A stretch of DNA of 64,000 nucleotides from Lunularia cruciata (GCA_948567375.1 OX419757.1:65162001-65226000), one strand, 5' to 3'; shown: positions 25,151 through 37,740, counted from the first letter of the stretch. The notes: generated by a model not told the origin, from the sequence alone. Numbers and translations: made by a program.

Positions 25151-26566
25151 AATGTAACAAGATATGAAGTACGGAATGCGGAACCCTTCTACTATCCACC
25201 ATCATCAATCTACTTCCATTACTAACTTGATAGGAATACTTAATTCCTTTGTTAATTGCATAGACATGCAATTCTCTAAACTTCCAAAATCAACTAAAAT
25301 CCTACAACTCCAATCAGATTTCATATCTTGCAAGTGAAACCAACTTGTATAGATTGAGATTTCAATCCCATTAGAACTAATCAAGTTCTCAATAGGTGGT
25401 TTGAAATCTTCTATTGGGATTCCTTATTTCCTTGATCATTCCACTCCACAAACTCCATTTGGGTGATTTGTCAAGGTCACCCATTCTTGAGTGGACATTC
25501 AACAATGTGATGTATAATTTAGCAATAATATTAGCAACCACCATTTAGTCGTAATCTTTCTCAATCTGTTATACCAAGTGGTCTTTGTTAGATAACATGA
25601 AGCTCCATTAGTGCCGACTTGTCCACCCATATGTAATATGTTGGTAGGTTTTCTGAAGGTCAAGGTTGAGATGAAGTTGTCACAACCAAGGAATCAAAGC
25701 GCTTAACCAACTACATGGTTTCCTCCAAGTGTTTTGGCTCTCGCATAGTCTCTTCCAATTTGGTTCATGACTTCAAGCTCCTCAAAAATCAATCTAGAGC
25801 TTCAACATCCAATATATATGGAATTTGCATAATGGTGTTTTGGAATTGTGTGATATAGCTTCTTATAGAACCAATCTGCTTCAATTCTATCAATTTATCT
25901 CATAGCTTGTGTGATATTTATCACTTAAAATTGCCCAATTATTGCACTTTTGAATTCTCTCCATGTCAAGATTGGTGCAAAAAGTTGCCATTTAGCTTGC
26001 TCTACTTGAAACCACCGTTATAATTTTGCCGCTCTATTCACTTGGCTTGAAGCTAAGAGAATATGTTTTAGTTCATCTTGAAGATTTGTAACCTCAAAGT
26101 AATGTTCATAGTCAAATATAAAATTCTCCACTATGCTTGGGCAAATTATTGCCTTCAAATACCTTAGGTTTTGGGAATCAAATTTTCTCTTCTCTTTCTC
26201 ACCATGGTGAGCTCTCTAAGTGCTCTTGTCATTGATGGTCTTGTTTTTCCTACAATTGAGTAAGGTGCTCAATTTGTTCTTGCATAGCAATGATAACTTC
26301 ATACATTACCACCATAGCTACTACTCTATCAAACTACATATAATTTATCTAAATTAACACATAGATGCAACATGTCCAACTTTCTCCATAAGTTACAATC
26401 AAAAGTGCCAAAGGTTTATCAAAAAAATTAATTATATTTAGAAAATTCTACCCAAAATGAGAGGTGATGAAATGTGTGAAATAATACTTGGGTAGTACAC
26501 AAAGAAAAAATCCCAATGGTTTGGTGAAAATGGATTTGGTGGTCCATAGATTCCATCTATCCCATT

Positions 26567-26582
26567 CTTGTTTTGATACCAA
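26567..26582 (-). other. Primer-binding site (initiator tRNA-Met type)
   Basis: TTGGTATCAAAACAAG follows the 5' LTR directly. TGGTATCA is the start of the common plant site complementary to the 3' end of initiator tRNA-Met; the following bases have drifted. Confidence 0.75.
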
Positions 26583-27023
26583 TGTAAAAGATTGAGATCA
26601 AGGAGAGAAATAAGAGAATGGAAAACCGGAGTGTGAGATCACATTGTGATACTTGAATGAAGGAAATTCCAAATAACTAGCATGAGTTTGGGCTTTGGTA
26701 TTGATAGGGAGCATACAAGGCTCTTGAGAAGTTTCTCAAGAAGTTTCTTAAAGCCGCATTCTTGGAGTGAAAGCCAAGTTAAGCTGGAAACTTCTCAAGA
26801 AGCTTTCTTCTAGAAGGTACCTACTTGGGGTGCAAGCTAAGCTAGCCGAGAAGCTTCCCAAGAAACTTCTTGCTAAAAGTAGCCACTTGGTATGCATGTT
26901 ATCCAGTATTTGGAAGGTACCAAGTAGTTTTCAATATACTTGTAGAATATTCTAAGCTAATTTAGTCTTTTTTGCTACTTTTTTAGCCTTGACTAACTCA
27001 TTGGTAAACTCCATATTGTTATA
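26583..27023 (-). repeat. 5' LTR of family A minus-strand element
   Basis: The end reads TTTTACA and the start has decayed from TGTAAC to TATAAC. It is collinear with the 3' LTR at 21425-21855. The TATA-like box seen in the other LTRs is mutated here (plus TATTGATAGG near 26700). Confidence 0.85.
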
Positions 27024-27116
27024 GCAAGAAATGGAGCAATACAAAGTATAAAAGCTCCCAAAAGTTTATATTAGTGAAGAATCATATAACATGATAAAGG
27101 TAAGTAAGAAGGTTGT

Positions 27117-27603
27117 TGTAACAATATGGAGTTTACCAACAAGTTAGTCAAGACTAACAAAGTAACAAATATGTTAAAGTAGCCTAGAATATTCTAAAAG
27201 TATCTAGGAAGCTACTTGGTACATTCCAAGTATTGGATAATGTGCATGCCAAGTGGTGACTTATAGGAGGAAACTTCTTGGATAGCTTAGCTTGCACGCC
27301 AAGTAGGTAACTTCTAGAAAAAAATATCTTGGAAAACTTCATGGCTAGCTTAGCTTGCATGCCAAATACATGGCTTTTAGAAGAAAGTTTCTTGAGAAGC
27401 TTTCTGGTTAGCTTGACTTGCACTCTAAGATAGCAACTTTAAGGAAGCTTCTTAAGAAGCTTCTCAAAAGCCTTGTATGTTTCTCTATAAATATAAAAGC
27501 CCAAGCTCATACTAGGTATTTGGAGTTTCTCTCATTCAAGTGTCCCAATGTGATCTTCCACTCCGATCTTCCATTCTCCTATTTCTCACTTTGATTTTTT
27601 ACA
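27117..27603 (+). repeat. 5' LTR of family A plus-strand element
   Basis: It runs from TGTAACAATATGG to TTTTTTACA. A CTATAAATA box lies at 27484-27492. It is longer than the LTRs of the minus-strand copy because it carries more of the internal AAGCTTCT / CTTGCATGCCAA subrepeats (27.2-27.46 kb). Confidence 0.87.
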
Positions 27604-27852
27604 TTGGTAGTAGAGAAGGATTGAGGTGGATGGAATTATGGACCACCAAATCTATTTATGCCAAGCCATTAGAATTTTTGTGTCCATGTGCTACCCAAAC
27701 ATCATCTCATGCTTTGGGTAGGACTTTTTAATTGCGATCACCCTTGTGTGATGATCCTTGGTACTTTCAATTGTATCTTATGGAGAATATTGGACGTGTT
27801 GCATCTACATGTTAACTTAGATAAACTAAAGATAGTTTGATAGAGTAGTAGT

Positions 27853-29440
27853 CATGGCAGCAATGCCTGAGGTTAGCATTACCATGTAGTAACAAATTGA
27901 GAACCTTACTTGATTATTGGAAGAACAAGATTATCAACAACAAGAGCATGTAGAGAGAGCACCATTTCAAGAAGGAGAAGAGTGAATTAAATTTCCAAAG
28001 CCCAAGGTATTTGAAGACAAGAATCTCTTTGATGTAATGGAGAATTTTGTGTTAGGATTGTGAATGTTCTTTTGAAGCTATAAATCTTCAAGATGAAAAA
28101 AAATATTCTCTTGGCTTCAAGCCAATTAGATGGAGTGGCAAAGCTATGGTGGTGGTTTTGAGTGAAATGAACTATGAGCCGGCCTGTCTCTCACTCAGAA
28201 TGAACCTTTGATAGCTATTATGGTAGCGCACCATGGACTAAGATGGCAAAGAACCCCAACTCTATCATACTCCTCCAAGGGTAACACTCCAAGACTCAAG
28301 ACATTGCTCACTAGAGAACTCAATGAGAGAGAGAGATAGTTGCAAATGAAAGGATGATGAGTACTTCCTCACCCCTTGTTTATATACTTGTGAAATAGTT
28401 ATGCACCAAAGTTACTAATTATTGGAGTAGCTCAAGTTACTAGGCTAAAAGTCAAGTAAAGTCAAGTAAAGTCAAAAAGTATAAAGGAATATCCATCCAT
28501 ATGGGCATATTCCACTAAGCATGTGATCTTATCTTGACCCAACCACTAAGTCAAGGATTCCTTCACATGGGCTATCCTTGGACTATAGAAGAATCCAAAA
28601 CAAAAAGGCTTGCAGGCCCAAGAGTTCTCAACTCTTTCCTCAAAGCCAAACACCTAAGAATAATACCAAGTCAACACACTAGAATCGAAAATAGTGGTGC
28701 TCATCTTTTCCACTTCCTCTAAAGTAAGGTCCCCATTATCTTAGTTATGACTAAATTTAGCTAATCATGACAAATGTAGAACCATTATTTATCTCTATAT
28801 AAATAATATCTCTCAAGTACTTGTAGTAGTAAGCTAAATATCACAATACCACACACATGCACAAATGGGTGTTACAGAAGTGAACATAAAAATTTTGCAC
28901 CAATCTAAACATGGAGAGAATTCAAGAGTGCAATACTTGGTCAATTCCAAGCTATAAATGCCACACAAGCCGCATGAGATAGGGGTTAAATTGAAATAGA
29001 TTGGCTTTATAAGGAGCTACATCACACAATTCTAAAACACCATTATGCAAATTCTAGATATATTAGAAAGTGAAACTCTAGATCAATTTGTGAGGGACTT
29101 GAAATCACAAACCAAATTGGAAATGACTATGCAAGTGCCAAAACACTTGGAGGAAGCTATGTAGTTGATGGAGCACTTTGAGTCCTTGGTTGCAACAACT
29201 TAGTCTTGAGATCGACCTTTATAGAACCTACCAATACACTACACATGGGTGGAGGAGCCGGCACCAATGGAGATTGACACCATCCAATGGAGACCACTTG
29301 GCATTACAGGTAGAGAAAGATTGTGAAAAATTGGTGGTTGCCTTTATTGTTGCCAAATTGGATATCATATTGCTGAATGTCCACTCAAGAATGTGCGACC
29401 TCAACAAATCACCCAAATAGAGTTTATGGAGTAGAATGAT
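27853..29440 (+). pseudogene. Family A gag remnant, split by a solo LTR
   Basis: A probable start is the ATGGCAGCAATGCC string near 27.85 kb; the same 5' region recurs at 63.8-64.0 kb. A cysteine-histidine cluster CLYCCQIGYHIAEC at about 29339-29380 resembles a slightly altered retroviral zinc knuckle. Frames are broken by stops and by the 702-bp LTR insertion. Confidence 0.7.
28175..28876 (-). mobile_element. Solo LTR, family B, nested in family A gag
   Basis: In the minus sense it begins TGTAACACCCATTTGTGC and ends GGCCGGCTCA. It aligns along its length with LTRs at 39736-40408 and 45218-45905. No internal region flanks it, so it is a solo LTR. I could not define a clean target duplication. 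Confidence 0.85.
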
Positions 29441-29599
29441 TAGTGATACAAGGAATCCCCAATAGGAGATTTTGAGCAACCTATTGAGAACTTGATTAGT
29501 TCCAATGGGATTGAAGGCTTGACCAATGCAAGTTTATTTCACTCGCAAGGTATTATATCTTATTGTGGTTGTAGAATTTTGGTGGATTTTGGAAGTTGA

Positions 29600-31870
29600 A
29601 AGAATTGCATGTACATCCAATTAGCAAAAGAATTAAGTATTTCTATCAAGCTAGTAATTGGAAGTAGATTGATGATAGCGAATGGTAAAAAGGGTTCTAC
29701 ATTCCATGTCTCACATCTTATTATATTCAAGATTGGGAAGGAGATTTGAAGTGTATGAGGTTTATAGTGGCACCTCTACACTATGATATCATTCTAGGGT
29801 TTCCTTGGTTTGAACATTATATGGTTCAATTTGATTGGAATTGATGATAAATTCAAATACAATACCAAGGTAAGAAATACCAATTAGGTTGTCTGGCACC
29901 TTGAAGTAAGACACCTAATAATAGTCAGCCCCAAGGAGGGAAGTTTGTTATTAAAACAACCATAGAGTAAGCATTGGAGGAAGATAAACCTATTTTTTCT
30001 ATGTAGATCAGGCCAATTGCGCATGGAGAATTTGATGATGGCTGGAAGACTCATCAATGGTTGATCAAATAGTTTAGGAGTTTGTAAATATGTTTTTGGA
30101 TGAACTATCAAAGAGATTACCCTCCAATTGTGGTATGCCCTTCAAGGTTGAGTTATTACCAAGAAATACTCCAATGAGTAGACCAATCTTTGGATTCTCA
30201 CCAAAGGAGTTGGATGAGCTTCAAATAACATTGATGGAGTTATTGGAGAAGAATTTCATACAACATAATACATCTCCTTAGGGAGCACCGAAGTTTTTTT
30301 TTCCAAAGAAGGATGGAGTACTTCTTTTTTGTATTGATTATCATGGCCTCAATTAAAAAATAGTGAAGAATGCATATCCTTTGCATCAAATTGGATCAAT
30401 TCAATGGAGCACTATACTTCTCTAAGTTGATCTTCAAAGTGATTATTAGCAGATTCCTATTGATAGCAAGGATGTGCAAAAGACTACCTTTTGCACAAGG
30501 TATGAGTATTTTGAATAGATAATTCTACCTTTTGGGCTCACTAATGCTCCAACAATCTTCATGGATTAGATGCATTGAGTGTTGGATGGGCTTTTGGATC
30601 AATATGTGATGGTGTTCTTGGATGATGTTTTAATATATAGCAAGCTGGAAGTAAAACACACAAATCATGTGCAAGAAGTCCTAAGACTACTATGTCAATG
30701 GAAGTTTTACTATGAGAAGTCAAAGTGTATCTTTTGATAGAAGGAAGTTACCTTCTTGGGTCACAAGATCTCATTAGAGGGGATCAAGATGGAAGAGGAG
30801 AAAATCAAGGCCATTATTGATTGGCCTACTCCAAAGGATGCCATAGAAGTGTTAGCATTTAATAGATTGGCAAGTTTTTACCGACTATTTATCCACTACT
30901 ATGCTCACGTGGTCGCACCATTGATCAACCTCTTGGGAAAAAATCAAGCTTTAAATGGACCACCAAGCACAAAGAAGCATTCCAGAAGCTGAAACATAGG
31001 GTGTCTTCAAGACCCATTCTTCAACCATATTACACTCAACTACCTTGTGTTGATGCTTCTAACTTTGCCATTGGAGCCATGTTGCAACAAGAATTCCTAG
31101 ATGGGTTACATCCCATTGCCTTTGTGTCTCATCGACTAAACACCATAGAAAGGAATTATTATGCTCAAGATCAAGAACAACTAGCAATGATATATGCCAC
31201 CAAGGTATGGAGGCATTATCTCTTGGAGAAACAAGTGGTCATGCGAATCAATCACAAACCCTTATTGCAGACATTAAATTTGGATCACATGAAGAGTTGA
31301 AATCATTGTTGGGAGGAACAACTATAGCTGTTTGACCTCAAACTTGAGTACAAACTTGGTCGGTTCCAAGTCATCCCCGATGTACTATCACGATGACCTA
31401 ATTTGAAGTCTCTTCCTCTTGTCATGGCAATAATTACAATAATATCAATCTATTCCAAGGTCCAAATTGGATTTAGGACCTCTTTACAACAAGATCCCTT
31501 CTTGTAGATGGTACAATGTCATCTTGCCACATAAGACAAGGAATACAACATCTTCTCCTTCAAGGAAGTCTTCTATTCTAGGAGAACCAGATCTATGTTC
31601 TAGCCAAGGGTGATCTAGAACTTGTGCTCCTTCAAGAAGCCCATGACTTACACGTAGTTGGTCATATGGGTATGGACAAGACTTTGAGTACCCTACAACA
31701 CCAATGATGGTGGCCCAACATGACACAAGATGTTCAAGAGTTTGATTGATCGTGCAAGAGCTACCAATGCAACAAGGCAAACAACTAGAAACTGAGTAGA
31801 ATCTTTCAACCACTTCCTATCCCATCTGCTTGATGGGAACATGTGAGCTTAGATCTCATCACATCCTTGA
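29600..31870 (+). pseudogene. Family A pol remnant, plus-strand copy
   Basis: A protease/linker end, VAPLHYDIILGFPW, lies near 29.77 kb. RT spans about 30.09-30.75 kb with LPFGLTNAPTIF and FLDDVLIYS. RNase H at 30.99-31.30 kb has CVDASNFAIGAMLQQ and NYYAQDQEQLAMI. The integrase HHCC region near 31.64-31.79 kb has HDLHVVGHMGMDKT and CKSYQCNKA, then the first catalytic Asp in VSLDLI. At least ten stops interrupt RT, so it is inactive. Confidence 0.85.
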
Positions 31871-32456
31871 AGATAGTCAAAGTAGTTTGTTTTAATTGAA
31901 CACATGAAAACAGAAATGAAAAATCAGACTCTTATGGCACTCTAACATATCTAGAAAAGAATCTAAAATAACACTTTTGTTTTGTATTGTGTATGGTTGA
32001 AGTTCAAAATTACAAACACATGAAATATCAAGTGTCCCTTACTCTGCTCTTGAAGAAAGCATAAGTCAGACATAGGTTGCATAGCAGAATGCTAAAATGA
32101 CCCTCGTTAAGGCATCCTCAAAGGTGAACAATAATGTTCAAATTGCAATTTACTAGTATCCTTACTAGCCTTATTATCAAGACTAGTAATAAAATATAAA
32201 CGACACAAAGCAAACAATACGAGGATAAACATAAAAGGTAAAATGAGGCCAATAACAATCTTACAAGATACCGTTGGTCACGTCAATTATTGCGTAGACT
32301 TCAGGGTCTTCCAAAAGGTCCGGAGACAGATTCAACTTGTTCGCAAGAGAATCGACGAACTTCAAAAGTCGGGAGTTTCAACTTTCTATCGTCGCCAGTC
32401 TACAGCTGTTCCTCATTCAAAGCCAACGCATGTGATCTACTTAAAGGGACGAGGCA
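31871..32456. other. Junction region between family A remnant and duplicon 1
   Basis: No gene is recognised. The portion at 32240-32455 is richer in G+C and holds two overlapping open frames (32243-32608 and 32290-32493, plus). I assign no function. The family A integrase breaks off near 31.87 kb. Confidence 0.45.
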
Positions 32457-32750
32457 AGTGGTATGTTATACCCGCACTATTAGCGGTAAGTAGTGCGTTA
32501 TATCCCTTGACTACCTCTTGTGTTGTTATCCTTGTAATGCTTGATGGGGTCTTTCCCATCCTTCTTGTTATCCTACGGTCTCCTCACTTAGTGGTATGTT
32601 ATACTTAGTGGTATGTTATACCCGCACTATTAGGGGTAAGTAGTACGTTATAACCCTTGACTACCTCTTGTGTTGTTATCCTTGTAATGCTTGATGGGGT
32701 CTTTCCCATCCTTCTTGTTATCCTACGGTCTCCTCACTTAGTGGTATGTT
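32457..32750 (+). repeat. 150-bp tandem duplication of the retroelement 3' tail
   Basis: AGTGGTATGTTATACCCGC starts at 32457 and again at 32607, giving an exact 150-bp period. Each unit contains the tail signature GCTTGATGGGGTCTTTCCC and TATCCTACGGTCTCC. A third partial AGTGGTATGTT ends the array. The second unit continues into sequence shared with the other duplicon. Confidence 0.88.
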
Positions 32751-35700
32751 TTATTAATATACTTAATACACTCCTGGCTCAGTTAGTGAATAAGACCTTA
32801 TATTCTTAGCTTCTTCTACGTTTACATTTCACTCTAATATTTGAAAGATCAAACATACCTGATTCAAACACAGAATGATGTTCGTAGGTTCTTTCTACAC
32901 TTAAATTTCACTTCAATACTTCAACTATCAAACGTTTCTGATTCAAACACAATAATGGTCTTTGGTTCTTCTGAACTCAAAATTCACTCCGGTACTTGAT
33001 CATGGATATCTTACTCACACATATAATACTTTCAAAGTTCAAAAGTTCCCAAGCTTCATTTTGGAACTTCATTTTGTGCAGCTCCGCTCTCGTTTAACGG
33101 GATATGATCAATTTACTGTTCCGTCTCGTGATGAATATAAACATATAAAGATATCACCTTATCGAATATGAATGCATATCGGGAAAAGTGCCCTAACTGC
33201 GAATGATTTTTTTAATATGGTTTGGCCATGTCAACAAAATGTCAAAATATCAACAATGTCAACGCTAGAAGTCAAATGACCACGTCGAAGCTGATCAAGT
33301 GATTCAAGTTACCACTGAGCTCAAGTTACTCCGGGAAGAGCGAATTCTGTAACAAGCAGAACTCAGACTCTGACCGATAGTTCTGAATTGAGCAGATTCG
33401 TCTGTAATCAATTTGTCAAGGGTTTCATTGCCTTGAGACTAATGTATATTTCAGGATTTGCACTGGCGTTATTCTTCATTCGTGGAGCATTGCATATAGT
33501 AGATGCACAACAAGGAAGTCGAAGAGAAATCCATTTACTCGATACGGAAGCTTGTGTGAAGGAGCTTGCAAGTAAAATTGCAGAGATCTATCCTAGTCTG
33601 TGTGGTGAGTGACAAACTTTTGTCTCCATGATCTCTGTCGAACTTGTTTCTGTTTCGAGGTTTTATCGGCCCTTGCAGTGGATGTGTAATCAGCGGGTTA
33701 AACTCTTTGCAGATGCGGTGAAGTCCTGTGGCCTAGGTCTGAATTGCTCACAGGATGAGTGCCTCCCTTTGACGGGTGCCACGAGTTGTCGCAATGTTAC
33801 TACGTAAGTTGCTGAAAGTACTTGGTAACGCATCTGAGCGTGGTTTGAGGATGAGTTCACTCGAGAAGATAATTATGAATTTTGAACCCGAAAGGTAATT
33901 GTGATTAGTACAATAAAAGAGACAGCTTGACATCCGAAGTGGGCCTTGGTACTTGAGTTCACATATGCATCCGCACAATCCAATATCGAACACTCGAGTT
34001 GGAAACTGATTTGACAATACGAGAATAAAATGAATTCAAAGACACTTCTGACCTTGTAGGAGGACGAGCAATAATCCACAAACTTTCCTATGAACTTCTG
34101 ATTCATGGGAGTAGTGCATATACAGAATGCGCGGTGCAACCAGACATTTCCAACCTGTCCCGTCCATTCACTGAAGGTTTCTGATGAGAGGAGTGCCGTT
34201 TCGTGAGGTAAGAGCTTTTATCACTCAACAGAGCTGTCCATCTCAACATTTATTCATCCCGGGTTTCATACTAGGAACTGGGATGTTCATTATTTCATAA
34301 GAATTGTGTAGCGCGATAAGAGACATTCAGATTCTACATGGAGTACCTTGGCTTCCAAATCAGAGGAATAGCAAGGCAAGGCATATGCAGGCCTAGGCTC
34401 CGCGGTAAATCAAAAGCATGGATATTACAATTGATGCAAATACGAGTATGAGGATGTATTTAATATTGCTGTGGATGTCAAGGGGCGTCTCAGGCCGCTT
34501 GACATTCATGCTTTTTTAGTCTCGTCTAAGTACGTGCAAGATCTAGAAGATCCTTAATCATGATTCCATTCGGTCCCTAGACATTCTGAATTCTTACAGC
34601 AATTTCTAGAGGCATGTCCAAGCACGACGACAGCTCTACATGATATTTAACAGTCAGTTTCGCCAAGCTCTATAGTAGTGTTCTCGAGCCTGGTTTGTGT
34701 TGGATATGTTTTGGATATTCTTGGAAGCCCCAAAATTGGAATTCCACGTACTCAGCTGGTCATCTGATTTGTGTAGGGAGGAAAATCCAGAGAGCAAACC
34801 TACAAGATTCCAGATAAAAGACAATATATGGAACACAAAAACAGGACGACGTCTTCAAACGCATTAACTACGAACACAAGTACTACACAAGCTATGTTGG
34901 TTTGCTTGATGGGAGTGGTCGGTCTTCCCCGGCCGATACTTTCCAAGCCGAGTAAGTTTAGTTTTCCGTAAGCTTCTAAGTTCATCCTCTAGGTTTCGGC
35001 AGAAGCTCTTAGAACTTACGGTACTTAATTCGCCAAACAATTTGGCTACGCTAGGAAGCTCGCAAGATACAGCAAGGTTAATACCATGACACTTCCTCTC
35101 TAAACGATACGAGCTCTCCTGTGCAAGTGGCTGTGATGTCCAGTAGTGGGAATCTTAGTTCTACCTCGAGAAAATGATCTGCAAGAGAATCCAGCTATGC
35201 TAGTTTTATTGATGATGTATCTCGTCACTTACAATTTGCCCTCAGGTAGAAGGTGAAAGGACGTTGTCCTACAATTTTGACTGTAGGAAACGTCCGTGGT
35301 TCAGTGGTGCAATTTCACTTCCAAAAGAGTTCCACAGACATTTGGCGATATTGGTGGATGCAACAGATAAGGCATCGGATACTTTAGCATTGGACTACGT
35401 TGACAACAGTACCTTGGATCATGCGAAGAAGGCTGCACTGTCGGTCCTGGACGTCGTTTTTGAGGGAGACCTTGTGAACGTGGTCGAATTTGGTTCTGAA
35501 GCTGAAGCGTTATAAAATAGATCGGTAAATTTAGTTGAAAAATTACTCGAAGTTGACGTCAAAACACAGAGTTGTTCATAGATTAGTATTATGCAACTAC
35601 CGGCAAGCATTCAGTACTGTCTGGATCACACTGACTGTATATTAGATCTGATCTGATCTTAGATGAGTTCAGTGGATCCATGTTGCAGAAACTTTCTGGA

Positions 35701-37740
35701 GGTGCAGGTAGCTGTACACATGAATAGCACAGACGCGCAATACCACCAAGAACTTGAACTGAAGACCAAAGTGCTCGCTATCAAATCACAACCCGATTCC
35801 AACTTGACTGCTGGATTCCGAAAGGCTCTTGAGCTATTTGCAGCAGAGGAGAAGGCACCAGCGAGGCACATAATCCTCCTAACGAATGGCGAATTCACAA
35901 ATGACACATACCTTTAGGAAAGTGCAAGTGATCTTGTGAAGAGCGGCGTCACGTTATTCGTGTACAGCACGATAGTAGCCGGGAACCGGCTAATAAAGCT
36001 GGCAGGATTCATGCCATCTTCACAGTGGAAAAGAATATCTTATATCAGATGAAGTCGTATCTTGCCTACTTGGCTGCTCTGCACGAGGAAACTTTTGGTT
36101 TGACGGGCCCTTTCGGAGTCATCCGTACAGAGATTATTACGATACAGCTTTGATTGTGACGGTTTCGCTCCCAGGTATGGAAGATTATGAACCCCAAGCT
36201 GTTCCTCATCAGTATATTTAAAGGTCCAAATAGAGACGATTAGTATTTGTCGACCTTGGTTTTGTGACTATGTTGTTCCATGATGAGCAGTGTTCTCGAA
36301 TAGCCCGAATGGGGGCAGAATTTATCGGGGTCGCAGCTATCGACATCAATTACGACGAGCTGGGCAATGTTTTACTGTCATTTCAAGACGCTTAAAGCGT
36401 AACAAAGAGACACGACCAATTCAGGACGGGGAAACACCTCAATCAGACCTTTGCAAGACGTGAGTTTCAATAATCACATCCAATTTGAGGAGTGAGCAGT
36501 CTTGGCATTGAGAGTAAATATATGCGTATAAAGATTGAGAGAAGAGAGGATTCGGGAAAGTGCTCCAGGTCTCTAATGGTGAATGTAAACGTGCAAATAT
36601 GTGCAAGAAGTGGGGTATTTTTCTTGACTGGTCAGTGCTGATGCATTTGGAGTGTCCTGATATTAGAGGACACTTTGTTATCCACTCATAGAATTACATT
36701 ATGGTGCATACTTAAATTTGCATCTTTCAAACGCATGCCGTATCAAATCAATCTGTCTCTGGTCAGTCAGTACTTGAAGAATGTTCTGAAGAACACTCAC
36801 AGATCGATTCGAAAGTGTCTCTGCAGATGGATATCAGCCTCGATCCTTGTGGAGACACTAGCAGGAGAACCATAATCTGTGCTGGCCCGGATCCTAAAAC
36901 AAGTACCAAAGAAACATATCGGGAATGTTGCAGCTCTTGCGGTGATTCTGGGACCGGCGGAGCTTCTGCTGTCTTGACGCACACCGAGAAGCTGATAGCA
37001 GCAGTTGTCGGGGGTGGGATTGGGGGGTTCGGGCTAATAGGATTTATCATCCTCTTGCTCATCTGCCGAAGAAGAAGATCGACATTAGTAGGACCGGACC
37101 AGCATAGAGTGAAAGCAGCAACAACAAGAAACAACCACAAGCAATTTGCAATCAACTGTTTTGAAATCACAAAGTCAGTCGGCGTCATTGCGTAGATCAA
37201 ATTCTGTCATCGAACCCCACCAAATACAACAAACGCTCTTCAAACTATGTGCAAGGCATCGGTAACGTCGGCTAAGTTGTGGCGTTCTGCATAAACATGT
37301 TCAGAAATTTTATGCTTGACATGTGCTCTGTGTCCTGCCTGCTAGATAGAACAAAATTTTGCTCTAAATTAAGTCAAGATCGTTACTTTTTTTTGCTGTA
37401 AATTGGTTGAGTGCCAATTCTTGATCCATCATTTGAGCACTCGACTCCAAACCCATGTAAAATAGCACCTGAAGTCCACTTTGGAGGTCGAGTCACCACG
37501 TCAATAACGATAAAATTTGGTTGCTAAGCCTATCAAATTTCTGGACAGTCATCGTCCTCCCATGTGCTTTTGTTACCTTAGTTCTTCTTCACTAACGTAA
37601 CTCGTCGAGGGAGGGGATCCTTGAAATGAAGAGTTCTCAAAATATGCCATCACATTCTTAAGTTTTATGTTCTTATACGAGATTAGCACATGTGGAAAAT
37701 AGCAAGTTCTAGAAGAATGAATTTCTTTTCTATGACTGCC
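32640..37740 (+). repeat. Segmental duplication, copy 1
   Basis: From the tail repeat near 32.67 kb to about 37.74 kb the sequence is collinear with 48.28-53.76 kb, including introns and flanks. Indels relative to copy 2 include loss of about 220 bp near 33.21-33.26 kb, upstream of the gene. Direct orientation; the copies are about 15.8 kb apart. Confidence 0.9.
33442..37195 (+). pseudogene. Alpha-2/delta-CACHD1-like VWA membrane protein, disrupted copy
   Basis: The same exon series as the gene at 49.25 kb: exon 1 to 33604, exon 2 33713-33803, exon 3 about 34060-34176, the LDDVF-equivalent exon ending near 34951, the VWA exons near 35.26-35.53 and 35.71-36.18 kb, and the TM exon near 36.81-37.19 kb. 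Lesions relative to the other copy: the upstream ATG of exon 1 is removed by a 3-bp indel (first in-frame ATG now 33442), a 1-nt loss at the end of exon 2, a 1-nt deletion in the run TCTTTCCCC of the next domain exon, CAA to TAA at about 35514, TGG to TAG at about 35917, a deletion near 35.97 kb, a frameshift at about 36.31 kb and a 2-nt loss after the membrane segment near 37.12 kb. It cannot encode the full protein. Confidence 0.88.

Larger units (their letters stand above)
21425..27023 (-). mobile_element. Full-length Ty3/gypsy LTR retrotransposon, family A
   Basis: A 5.6-kb element on the minus strand with LTRs at both ends, an initiator-Met-type primer site, a purine tract and a 5-bp target duplication GCAAG (21420-21424 and 27024-27028). 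The internal order protease, RT, RNase H, integrase marks it as gypsy. All reading frames are interrupted, so it is not autonomous now. The two LTRs have clearly diverged from each other, implying an old insertion. Confidence 0.9.
27117..31870 (+). mobile_element. 3'-truncated Ty3/gypsy element, family A
   Basis: Same family as the minus-strand element, in opposite orientation, its LTR starting 93 bp from the other's LTR. It has a 5' LTR (27117-27603), primer-site remnant TTGGTAGTAGAGAAG, gag, protease, RT, RNase H and the first part of integrase (up to WEHVSLDLI near 31.85 kb). The sequence then becomes unrelated and no 3' LTR is found. A family B solo LTR splits gag at 28175-28876. Confidence 0.87.
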
